A stretch of 64,000 nt of DNA from Dyadobacter pollutisoli (GTDB lineage: Bacteria > Bacteroidota > Bacteroidia > Cytophagales > Spirosomataceae), in contig NZ_CP112998.1 of NCBI RefSeq assembly GCF_026625565.1, forward strand, positions 5,334,501 to 5,398,500, in the 5' to 3' direction. This document shows, piece after piece, positions 28,207 to 35,740 of this stretch; the first letter of the stretch is position 1; each line of letters starts with the position of its first letter. Both the position numbers and the translations under genes were made by a program. The notes under the pieces were generated by a model. It had not been told where the DNA came from. It searched no databases and saw only the letters and a program-made list of their open reading frames with translations.

Positions 28207-28754
28207 TACTGGTAGCATCAACTTTCTTAGTGATGCTCATACTGGGCACCTGTTCGGACGTCCGTACATTCGAGTCTGTCGAAGACAAACAATTCAAGAA
28301 TGCACTGAACGAAGTCGTCAAGAAAGCCGACCTGAAATTAAAAAAAGGCGAGCGCGCTTTTTTTAGGCTCGATACATTGACGAAATTTAAGTGGGACAAG
28401 ATGTATTCGATTCCGGGCAATGTATTGAAAAGAGAGATTGAAAAGCAAATTGGCATACCATGGGAGTTTGGTGGAGGCATGGGATTTATTACTGAGGGAA
28501 ATTTACTTTTGATTTTCATAAAGGATAAAAAAGTTGTTTCCACAGTTGAATTTATTGATGGGGATAAGCGGTTTGTACCGTTCTCTATTGGTGTGCTGGG
28601 AGAGAACATGCCTTATTCGAAATCATCGTATTTTATCTACAAGCAGTTTTACGCAAAAGACGGGTACAATATTCAAGTAGTGCCAACGGAAAATAAAGAA
28701 GTACTACCTGACAGTGAGTTGATCAATAATTTGCGAACGGTTTCCCTGGATTAA
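28207..28754 (+). pseudogene. Immunity lipoprotein for the full-length toxin tip, 5' end removed by IS copy B
   Basis: The original gene began at 26940 (MILNINNRIKNR...) and is now split by the IS. The remaining frame reads ILVASTFLVMLILGTCSDV through to a stop at 28754, about 180 aa, with lipobox LGTC. First usable starts are GTG 28230 or ATG 28233, which would leave only about seven residues before the Cys, too few for export. The body (LNEVVKKADLKLKKGERAFF...) matches the broken second copy at 33441-34025. Gene order after a toxin and near-total conservation with that copy support an immunity role; its lipoprotein nature suggests protection at the envelope (inference). Confidence 0.78.
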
Positions 28755-28875
28755 ATTGGCAGGGGATAATAACTACAGAGAAGCTTCTTGCTGGTTAGAA
28801 TCTCAGAAGACTTTTAAAGAAAATAAGCTACCCATTACTCATAAGTTATGTTATTTTAAATTTTCATAAAACTGT

Positions 28876-28925
28876 AACCAGTTGTTAAGGAATCCGTCTA
28901 AAAGACATCACCTTAACAACTGGTT
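28876..28925. repeat. 15-bp perfect inverted repeat at cassette boundary
   Basis: AACCAGTTGTTAAGG and CCTTAACAACTGGTT around a 20-nt loop, between the immunity remnant and the next RHS cassette. No T-run follows on the plus strand, so it is not a classic terminator. It ends 24 bp before the 366-bp RHS repeat begins. Confidence 0.75.
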
Positions 28926-28931
28926 AATGAA

Positions 28932-29942
28932 ATGCATTCTACACCTCCTGCTGTTTACCGGAAGGATACCATTCGTTTTGACTATTATCTGAAAGACCAT
29001 TTGGGTAATGTGAGGGTGACTTTTGATGAGAAGGGGAAAATTTTGCAGAGGACGGATTATTATCCATTTGGGTTGGAGATTGATCGGAATGCTCCGTTGC
29101 CGATGTCTTCGAGCAGGAATAATGTGAACCGGTTTTTGTATAATGGGAAGGAGTTGCAGGTTGGGACGGGGCTTCTGGATTATGGGGCCAGGATGTATAT
29201 GCCGGAGATTGGTAGGTGGGGTGTGAGCGATCCGATGGCAGAGTTTGACCAGAGCCTATCCCCTTATAATTACACGGAAAACAACCCGGTCACAAATATT
29301 GATCCTGATGGCATGATGTCATTTAGTGTTAACGGCTCAGATGACGAAATTTTAAAACGCGGAACACGGTTTGGGAGTATGGACAAGCGGGTAATAGGTG
29401 ACTGCCCGAGCTGTACCAAGGACAAAGCATATGATATTTACCGGGATTCTAAGGAATTATTTACTTATGATGGGAAAACCGCCAGCGTATACAATAGCAA
29501 GGGAGAAATGGCAGAGCGGGCCGCAAGGCCTTCCGAAGCCACCACCATCGGCCTGCCCTTATGGTATAGCTTAGGTGCCTTTGCCGAAAATGCGCCACAA
29601 GTAGGTTTGAATGCCCTTAAAGTGGGTGTAACAATACCTTTGATGACGCTGGCTTTTGTTTTGAGCCCAACATCAGCGGGGGAAGGTTCGACGGTAAATC
29701 CGGCAACTGTGAACTACAATATACCACCAAGAACTTTACCAGGGTTCCCAGGAGCAGCGAGAGATAAAAACAAATCAGGTAGAGCTAGGTGGAAAACACC
29801 AGATGGAGATATTTTGGAATGGGATTATCAGCATGGCAGAGTTGAGCGTTATGATAAAAGAGGAAGTCACAAAGGGGAATTTGATCCTAATACCGGAGAG
29901 CAAACCAAACCTCGCGAACCTGGAAGAAAAACACAGAACTAA
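28932..29942 (+). CDS. Orphan RHS tip cassette with colicin-E3-type 16S rRNase domain
   Basis: 336 aa from an ATG at 28932, without signal peptide or DUF6443 region. It starts directly in the RHS core (AVYRKDTIRFDYYLKDHLGN) and runs through the core repeat to IDPDGM, a linker, and a C-terminal domain (about 270-336) matching the cytotoxic domain of colicins E3/E4/E6. LEWDYQHGRVERY supplies D298, H301 and E305, aligning with the E3 catalytic Asp510, His513 and Glu517, followed by FDPNTGEQ and a basic tail. E3 cleaves 16S rRNA in the decoding centre. Without its own export signal it is probably a stored tip, expressed after recombination into the full-length gene (inference). Its immunity gene follows after 7 nt. 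Confidence 0.85.
   Translation: MHSTPPAVYRKDTIRFDYYLKDHLGNVRVTFDEKGKILQRTDYYPFGLEIDRNAPLPMSSSRNNVNRFLYNGKELQVGTGLLDYGARMYMPEIGRWGVSDPMAEFDQSLSPYNYTENNPVTNIDPDGMMSFSVNGSDDEILKRGTRFGSMDKRVIGDCPSCTKDKAYDIYRDSKELFTYDGKTASVYNSKGEMAERAARPSEATTIGLPLWYSLGAFAENAPQVGLNALKVGVTIPLMTLAFVLSPTSAGEGSTVNPATVNYNIPPRTLPGFPGAARDKNKSGRARWKTPDGDILEWDYQHGRVERYDKRGSHKGEFDPNTGEQTKPREPGRKTQN
28950..29315 (+). repeat. 366-bp RHS core repeat, copy 2
   Basis: In-register copy of 24755-25120 at the head of the E3-type cassette, the most divergent of the four (for example LPMSSSRNN, GRWGVSDPMAEFD). Confidence 0.9.
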
Positions 29943-29949
29943 GGAACCT

Positions 29950-30207
29950 ATGGAAACAGAAGTACAAAGGCTAATAAGCTGGTTTGATAAAGAAACGGAC
30001 TCATTAATAAGTGAATATAATATTGAAGTCCTTATCAGTCTAGATGAATTGAAAACAATATTTGACCCGTACCCCGATGATCCTTTGATGTATATGGTAT
30101 ATGATATATCTCCTGAAATTGGAGTATCGTTAAATAAGTACTTCCCTTTTTCTTTTGATTTTGAGAAGTACAGTTATCAATTGGATTGTTTTACAGCAGG
30201 TACCTAA
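29950..30207 (+). CDS. Colicin E3-type immunity protein (cloacin immunity-like)
   Basis: 85 aa from the ATG at 29950, 7 nt after the toxin stop; the frame is open further upstream but this start gives the family length (colicin E3 immunity is about 84 aa). The N-terminus LISWFDKETDSLISEYNI resembles the LTWFDKSTE...EEY pattern of Im3, and the C-terminal half (NKYFPFSFDFEKYSYQLD) keeps the acidic/aromatic strand pattern. It should bind and neutralise the adjacent rRNase in the cytoplasm. The assignment rests on motif likeness plus position; a paralogous remnant follows at 30281. Confidence 0.75.
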   Translation: METEVQRLISWFDKETDSLISEYNIEVLISLDELKTIFDPYPDDPLMYMVYDISPEIGVSLNKYFPFSFDFEKYSYQLDCFTAGT

Positions 30208-30241
30208 CATATCTTAGTAATCTCAGAAATCTAATCGGCCG

Positions 30242-30256
30242 ACCTCATTTTGAGGT
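30242..30256 (+). terminator. Short hairpin after the E3-type immunity gene
   Basis: ACCTCA-TTT-TGAGGT followed by TGTTTG; a weak candidate terminator 35 nt after the stop. Confidence 0.4.
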
Positions 30257-30280
30257 TGTTTGATGTCTGTGTTAGAAGCT

Positions 30281-30531
30281 ATGAAAATCGAGAGAGTAAT
30301 CACAAAATATAACAATTTAGACGATAGTTTTCAAGGAGACTTCAATATTGAATAATCCCTTTTGAAGAGATGCTGAATGTTTTCTCTCCTAGAGAAGATG
30401 ATCCGCTTCTTTACCAACCCTACGAGATTAATTTAGAGCAAGTCGAATGGATTCATAAATTCTTGCCCTCTGTTTCTTTCGACTTTTTGAAATATTCATA
30501 TTTTATAGAAGCATATTCGGCAGAAGAATGA
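30281..30531 (+). pseudogene. Frameshifted second E3-type immunity paralogue
   Basis: From ATG 30281 one frame reads MKIERVITKYNNLDDSF... to FNIE and a stop at 30353. The next frame, from 30352, continues as IIPFEEMLNVFSPREDDPLL, then KFLPSVSFDFLKYSYF and a stop at 30529-30531. This second part aligns with the intact neighbour (IFDPYPDDPLMYMVY; KYFPFSFDFEKYSYQ). A single-base loss near the FNIE codons explains the break. It is a decayed relative of the immunity gene at 29950 with no toxin of its own left. Confidence 0.8.
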
Positions 30532-30758
30532 TTTAAAAGTTTAAGCATTAAATCTCATGCCCCCGGATTAATCCAATCCGGGGTATTTTTGCTATAACAG
30601 AGCTGCCTCATTTTATTAATAAACCCTTCAAACTTATTGCTGGTGAGCATTTTATCGACGAGTTTAAAGATGCTGTCTTCGCATTTCAGTTCCCCGGTCA
30701 GTTTTTTAGCTTACATCGGCTGTCAGTGATGCCTCCAGAAGTAATTTAGCTGTGAAGA
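30532..30758. other. Inter-cassette region with terminator hairpin and RHS remnant
   Basis: Contains an inverted repeat at about 30562-30584 (CCCCGGATT / AATCCGGGG) followed by TATTTTT, a credible plus-strand terminator. From about 30705 it contains decayed RHS sequence (ATCGGCTGTCAGTGATGCC...GTGAAGAATGGG) that matches 24455-24505 in the full-length gene but is out of frame with the cassette that follows. Nothing recognisable was found in 30595-30700. Confidence 0.6.
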
Positions 30759-31826
30759 ATGGGATATATGGCTGATACATTGACTGTTAAGTACGACGGT
30801 GGTTTTGAGTATAATCAGCTGAATGTTTTTAAAAGGTTGGCAATCAGTGACGGGCAGGCTGTTTACAGGAAGGATACCATTCGTTTTGATTATTTCCTGA
30901 AAGACCATTTGGGCAATGTCCGGGTGGTATTTGATGAGAGGGGGAGAATTTTGCAGCGGACGGATTATTATCCTTTTGCGTTGGAGATTGACCGGAATGC
31001 TCCTGTGCAGACACCTTCGGCTAGGAATAATGTGAACCGGTTTCTGTATAATGGGAAGGAGTTGCAGGTTGGGACGGGGCTTGCAGATTATGGGGCGAGA
31101 ATGTATATGCCTGAGGTTGGAAGGATGACTGGTATAGATGGGGCGGTAGATGTATTTGAGCATTTCTCTCCATATTCATATGGTTTGAATAACCCATTTT
31201 TATACGTCGATCCATCCGGTGACACGACTTATAATGTCAATGATCTTGACATGAGTAAATTTGATGTAATTAAGGATGATGTTCAATTAGCTCAGGTAAG
31301 TATTAAAAGATCTACGAATGCTGATATTTCGGCACCTACTGTTGGTACACAAGTTATGTATCTAGTATCAGGAGTTGCAGATTGGGCGGATTACATTTGG
31401 AATGGGCGAGCATATGACGGACAGAAAGTCAACAGTAATGGCATTCTTACCGCCAATGTAGCACCAATTACTGGTACACCACCAGATGTTGGTTTTGGTA
31501 AATTGAGTTTAATTACGAGAATCTTAAATCCAAAAATTAATATCACGCAAAGAGGGTTAGCTCACACTTTGGATAGACATAGTATAAATCAAATTACTAA
31601 ATGGTTAAATAAAAGCAAGTTTTCTAATGCATCGGAGATTCAGGATTTAATTATAAAAGCAACCCAACAACCAATGTTACGACAACCAAATGGTAATTAC
31701 GCCAGAGTTGTTGATGCTGGTAAATTAATTGGAACAGATAGAGCTAGCGGACAAGCAACCTCAATCTATACAGTTATTACCAATGCAATTGGAGATTTAG
31801 TAACAGCTTCCCCAGGTAAACCTTAA
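30759..31826 (+). CDS. Orphan RHS tip cassette with putative BECR/EndoU-like nuclease domain
   Basis: 355 aa from the ATG at 30759; no signal peptide. It begins with a short piece of the pre-core (YMADTLTVKYDGGFEYNQLN), then the RHS core to VDPSGD, an AT-rich linker and a tip (about 262-355): ITQRGLAHTLDRHSINQ, then NKSKF, LIIKATQQP, TSIYTVITN and GDLVTASPG. The H...RH / NKSKF / YTVIT / TA.PG order recalls EndoU-type and other BECR-fold RNase toxins, with H269 or H274 and K285 or K287 as possible catalytic residues. The family assignment is tentative. An immunity candidate follows after 11 nt. Confidence 0.75.
   Translation: MGYMADTLTVKYDGGFEYNQLNVFKRLAISDGQAVYRKDTIRFDYFLKDHLGNVRVVFDERGRILQRTDYYPFALEIDRNAPVQTPSARNNVNRFLYNGKELQVGTGLADYGARMYMPEVGRMTGIDGAVDVFEHFSPYSYGLNNPFLYVDPSGDTTYNVNDLDMSKFDVIKDDVQLAQVSIKRSTNADISAPTVGTQVMYLVSGVADWADYIWNGRAYDGQKVNSNGILTANVAPITGTPPDVGFGKLSLITRILNPKINITQRGLAHTLDRHSINQITKWLNKSKFSNASEIQDLIIKATQQPMLRQPNGNYARVVDAGKLIGTDRASGQATSIYTVITNAIGDLVTASPGKP
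30858..31223 (+). repeat. 366-bp RHS core repeat, copy 3
   Basis: In-register copy of 24755-25120. The first ~120 bp are almost identical to the full-length gene and then diverge (PFALEIDRNAPVQTPS, GRMTGIDGAVDVFEHF). Confidence 0.9.
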
Positions 31827-31837
31827 AATTAAAAATC

Positions 31838-32131
31838 ATGGCTTGGACAGTAATATTAGAAGATGAGAATAAAAATGATATAGAATTATTGGAGCAGGAA
31901 TTTTCAATGGTCAATTTAAATAATTCAGAAAAAGAAACATTTAAATTGCTAAAATATCTTGATCCATATGGAGATACTATATTTAACAATTTGCAAATGT
32001 CAGATCTTATTTCTGATTTGATCTATTTAAAAGGAATTGAACAAAATAATGAATTGATAAATCTCATAATTGAATTAGCCAAAAAATGCCAGAGTGATAA
32101 TCATTGTTATATTGCTTTTTATGGAGACTAA
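31838..32131 (+). CDS. Putative immunity protein for the BECR-like toxin
   Basis: 97 aa, cytoplasmic, acidic and helical (MAWTVILEDENKNDIELL; LISDLIYLKGIEQNNELINL). I do not recognise the family. Size, acidity, 11-nt spacing after the toxin tip and very AT-rich sequence shared with the tip argue for a cognate immunity gene acquired with it (inference). Confidence 0.7.
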   Translation: MAWTVILEDENKNDIELLEQEFSMVNLNNSEKETFKLLKYLDPYGDTIFNNLQMSDLISDLIYLKGIEQNNELINLIIELAKKCQSDNHCYIAFYGD

Positions 32132-32213
32132 TACCTTAATTAGAAATTCCCATTTTTAGCTACAAAATCTACACAAAGTGCTTTTCAATGGATTAATTGC
32201 AAGGTGTTCGGGG

Positions 32214-32239
32214 AGATATTTGGCGTTCGCTAAATATCT
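32214..32239 (+). terminator. Hairpin after the BECR-toxin immunity gene
   Basis: AGATATTTGGCG and CGCTAAATATCT form about 12 pairs (one G-T) with a minimal TT loop, followed by TTTAC. It lies between this immunity gene and the next RHS cassette. Confidence 0.6.
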
Positions 32240-32314
32240 TTACTTGTTATATTACGCTTTAACAGGTTTCTATTTTGGTTCAATGACAAACGAAGGAATG
32301 AACCGGAGGATCAT

Positions 32315-33457
32315 TTGGATCTTCGCAAAACAGTAACGATTGGCGGCAAAACACTAACTTATGACTACGATGCCAGCGGTACAAAGCACAAATATGTAGC
32401 TGATACATTGACTGCTAAATATGCGGGGGATTTTGAATATAACCAAAGCAATGTGTTCAAGCGGTTGGCAATCAGTGACGGACAGGCAGTGTACCGAAAG
32501 GACACGATCCGCTTTGATTATTTCCTGAAAGACTATTTGGGTAATGTGAGGGTGGTTTTTGATGAGAGGGGGAGGATTTTGCAGCGGACGGATTACTATC
32601 CTTTTGGGTTGGAGATTGATCGGAATGCTCCGGTGCAGACGCCTTCGGCTAGGAACAATGTGAATCGGTTTCTTTATAATGGGAAGGAGTTGCAGGTTGG
32701 GACGGGGCTGCTGGATTATGGTGCTAGGATGTATATGCCGGAGGTTTGGAGGTGGGGAGTGATGGATCCCATGAGTGAGAAAGGAAGGCGATGGAGTCCA
32801 TATGCATACGGTTTTAATAATCCCATGCGGTTTATTGATCCCGATGGAATGTGGCCAGGACAAGGGCTCTGGAATCGAATCAAAGAGTCAATAAAGGAGA
32901 GATCTGATTGGAATAAAATTCCAGAGCATTTTAAAGATTATGCCAGGAAGCACCCCATTAATGCTTTAGTAGCTCAGAAGGTAATAGGGCAAGGTGAAGG
33001 CCTAGAAGCAAAACTGGGGAATGGTCCCGGGATGAATGGAGAAACTACTAATAAAACAAAATCCCCTCATGACGGAGGAGTGAAAAATGCAGTGAAGCAT
33101 GCATTTGCATCGGCCCTTGTTTCCATGCGGGTTGGCAAATTGGACGGCAACGAAATTGCAAACTTAAATGAGTCGACCCAAAAGCAAGACCCACTTCTTG
33201 ACATGGATTTAGCAAATAACCAGGTTGGGATTGAAATCGGAGAAGACTTGTCCTTTACAGCTTCCAATTCCGACGTTTTAAGTAAAGTACTGGAAGCTGG
33301 CCTCAACGGTGAGTTAACAATCGTTACTTTTGATAAGACCAATGATCCAACCGCGAATAAGGTAAATCTGTCAGATAAAAAGTATGAAAGTAAAGTATCA
33401 AAGATTAGGGATGTTATTAAAAAAATGAAGGCACAGGAAAATGATTTCAAACATTAA
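32315..33457 (+). CDS. Orphan RHS tip cassette, second copy of the DUF6973-like tip
   Basis: 380 aa if read from the TTG at 32315; no ATG is available at the head, so independent expression is doubtful. Homology to the full-length gene starts at about 32327 (AAAACAGTAAC) and covers the pre-core, core and tip. The tip (KNAVKHAFASALVSMRVGKL; MDLANNQVG) is about 90% like that of the 22511 gene and, unlike it, keeps its natural end (...KMKAQENDFKH). It therefore shows what the IS removed from the main copy. The next gene's ATG (33441) overlaps its 3' end. Confidence 0.8.
   Translation: MDLRKTVTIGGKTLTYDYDASGTKHKYVADTLTAKYAGDFEYNQSNVFKRLAISDGQAVYRKDTIRFDYFLKDYLGNVRVVFDERGRILQRTDYYPFGLEIDRNAPVQTPSARNNVNRFLYNGKELQVGTGLLDYGARMYMPEVWRWGVMDPMSEKGRRWSPYAYGFNNPMRFIDPDGMWPGQGLWNRIKESIKERSDWNKIPEHFKDYARKHPINALVAQKVIGQGEGLEAKLGNGPGMNGETTNKTKSPHDGGVKNAVKHAFASALVSMRVGKLDGNEIANLNESTQKQDPLLDMDLANNQVGIEIGEDLSFTASNSDVLSKVLEAGLNGELTIVTFDKTNDPTANKVNLSDKKYESKVSKIRDVIKKMKAQENDFKH
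32486..32851 (+). repeat. 366-bp RHS core repeat, copy 4
   Basis: In-register copy of 24755-25120. One conserved residue differs (EVWRWGV where the others have GR), and DHLGN has become DYLGN. Confidence 0.9.
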
Positions 33458-34025
33458 TAATCGAATCAAAAATAGAGTACTGGTAGCATCAACTTTCTTA
33501 GTGATGCTGATACTGGGTGCCTGTTCGGACGTGCGAACATACAAGTCTATCGAAGATATGCAGTTTAAGTAAGCACTAAACGAAGTCGTCAAGAAAGCCG
33601 ATCTAAAACTAAAAAAAGGCGAGCGTGCTTTTTTTAGGCTCGACACATTGACGAAATTTAAGTGGGACAAGATGTATTCGATTCCAGGCAATGTATTGAA
33701 AAGAGAGATTGAAAACCAAATTGGCATACCTTGGGAGTTTAGTGGGGGATTGGGGATACTTACTGAGGAAAATTCACTTCTGATCTTTATCAAAGACGAA
33801 AAAGTTGTTTCCACCGTTGAATTTATTGAAGGAGATAGGCGGTTCTTACAGTTCTCCATTGCTATGCTCGGAGAGTACACGCCCTATTCGAAGTCCTCGT
33901 ACTTTATCTACAAACAGTTCGACGCAACTGGGCGCTACAACATACAAATAGTGCCCACAGAAATGAAAATAGATTCCCCTGACAGTGATTTAATCGACAA
34001 ATTGCGAACCGTCTCGCTTGATTAA
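33441..34025 (+). pseudogene. Second copy of the immunity lipoprotein, interrupted by a stop codon
   Basis: ATG 33441 overlaps the end of the toxin tip (toxin stop 33455-33457). It reads MISNINNRIKNRVLVASTF, a lipobox LGAC, then ...EDMQFK and TAA at 33570-33572. The first copy has AAG-AAT at this place, so a small change created the stop. After it the frame stays open and homologous to 34025 (about 194 aa in all). No good restart codon lies close behind, so the product is probably a 43-aa fragment. Confidence 0.82.
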
Positions 34026-34028
34026 TTT

Positions 34029-34084
34029 GGCTGGGAGAAAAGTACTGACCTGCCAGTAGGCTTGTCAATACCTTTCTCCCAGCC
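34029..34084. terminator. 12-bp hairpin closing the RHS locus
   Basis: GGCTGGGAGAAA and TTTCTCCCAGCC around a 32-nt loop, just after the last immunity remnant. No strong T-run follows; the end of the RHS array lies here. Confidence 0.55.
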
Positions 34085-34213
34085 ATCCAAAGCCACCAAA
34101 AAAACACAAAAACCATTATTTCCCCACATCTTCACCCACTTCCCTTATTTTTGCCAAAAGTTTATCATATTAATGGAAAGTATCGTTTCTATACCGAAAC
34201 CGGGCAGTGAAGA

Positions 34214-35638
34214 ATGAACCCAACTAAGTGCTATAAGGAAATTTACTTTCTGTTTTTTATTGTATTGACCTCTCTACCAGCTCTTTCGCAGACTGCCGTA
34301 ATGGATAGCAGTGCGGCGATTGTAATTGGTGATATCAAGGTGGAAGGCAACCATAAAACGCGCACAAGCATAATCCTGCGCGAAATGGCGATCCGGTCGG
34401 GGGATACCCTGACGGCTGAAATTTTGAAAGAGAAACTGGAAATTGATCGGCGTAAGGTCGTTAACACCAACCTGTTTGTGACCGTCGACCTGCTTACCCA
34501 GCCTAATATCGATTCTGTGCGGACTGACATCCGTATCGTGGTAAAGGAACGCTGGTACCTCATCGCTGTGCCGGTATTTCAGCTTGCTGACCGGAATTTT
34601 AATGAATGGTGGTACGAACGTAAACGTGATCTCTCCAGGACAATTTACGGCGTTTACCTCAGCTATGGAAATGTGACTGGCCGGGCAGATAAATTGCGTT
34701 TTTTAGCTGAATTTGGCTTTATTCCCAAATTCGAGCTTGCTTACACGCTTCCTTATCTCGACAAGGCCCAAAAAACCGGGATTACCATCGGAACGTCCTA
34801 CTCAATCAATAAAACAACTGCATTCAGAACCTGGCGCGATAAACTCCAATACCTGAATAGCGAAGATATAAACCGCGAGAGATCGATTACGTATGTCAGC
34901 GTGACACGCAGGAATAAGTATTACACATTTCACACCGCCGACCTTCGGTGGAGTTACAGCAAAATTTCTGACACCATCGCTTATCTCAACCCAAATTACC
35001 TGCTGAACGGTCGGAAAATACAGCGGTACTTGCAATTAACCTATACGTTTAGCTACGACAAGAGGGATCATGTTCAATATGCGCTCCGTGGTCAGAGTTT
35101 TGCATTGCAGATTTCCAAAATTGGCCTACTACCCTCTGACGACGTGAACACATTGTATTTTTATGGGTCTTACCGCAAATATATTCCATTGACCAAAAGG
35201 TGGTTTTTCAACACAGGGCTCCGCGGAAGACTGTCATTTCCAAAGCGCCAGGCTTACCTGCAAACTATCGGGCTGGGTTACCGGAACGATTTGGTGCGGG
35301 GCTACGAATTGTATGTGGTCGACGGCCAGGATTATGCTTTGATCAAAAACGAATTGAAATACAAATTGTTCTCATTTCAAAAACACTTCTCATTTATCCC
35401 CGTGAGGCAGTTTAATACCATTCCGCTGGCTGCCTATATCAATACTTTTGCGGACGCTGGCTATGTCAAAAACAACTATCCCGAATTCAACAATACAAGG
35501 CTTGCAAACTCAATGTTGTACGGCGCAGGAGCCGGGCTTGATCTGGTAACATTTTATAATATACTCGCTCGTTTCAACCTTACATTAAATGCAAAAGGCG
35601 AAAGGAGGTTCTTTTTTAACATTTCAAGGGAATTTTAA
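34214..35638 (+). CDS. BamA/TamA-family outer-membrane protein with a single POTRA domain
   Basis: 474 aa with signal peptide (ending ALSQ). A POTRA-like domain occupies about 38-115 (IVIGDIKVEGNHKTRTSIIL; KEKLEIDRRKVVNTNLF; VRTDIRIVVKERWY). The rest is a beta-barrel with alternating aromatic strands ending in Phe (RRFFFNISREF). This is the architecture of small Omp85-superfamily proteins in Bacteroidota. A role in outer-membrane protein or lipid insertion is likely but the client is unknown. It is separated from the RHS array and appears intact. Confidence 0.87.
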   Translation: MNPTKCYKEIYFLFFIVLTSLPALSQTAVMDSSAAIVIGDIKVEGNHKTRTSIILREMAIRSGDTLTAEILKEKLEIDRRKVVNTNLFVTVDLLTQPNIDSVRTDIRIVVKERWYLIAVPVFQLADRNFNEWWYERKRDLSRTIYGVYLSYGNVTGRADKLRFLAEFGFIPKFELAYTLPYLDKAQKTGITIGTSYSINKTTAFRTWRDKLQYLNSEDINRERSITYVSVTRRNKYYTFHTADLRWSYSKISDTIAYLNPNYLLNGRKIQRYLQLTYTFSYDKRDHVQYALRGQSFALQISKIGLLPSDDVNTLYFYGSYRKYIPLTKRWFFNTGLRGRLSFPKRQAYLQTIGLGYRNDLVRGYELYVVDGQDYALIKNELKYKLFSFQKHFSFIPVRQFNTIPLAAYINTFADAGYVKNNYPEFNNTRLANSMLYGAGAGLDLVTFYNILARFNLTLNAKGERRFFFNISREF

Positions 35639-35740
35639 AAGCGTTTCCGCAAAAAATGGAATTATAGTTAAATTGCATTACTGACCACATGGTTTTTGTA
35701 CCCGGGGCATGACTATTTTATCAACACAATCAATAACTGA

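Noticed and set aside
30601..30720. Minus-strand frame reading like a short transposase-type fragment (DKMLTSNKFEGFINKM)
   Set aside because: About 40 codons with no start and no family match; it overlaps the terminator hairpin and RHS remnant, so I treat it as noncoding.
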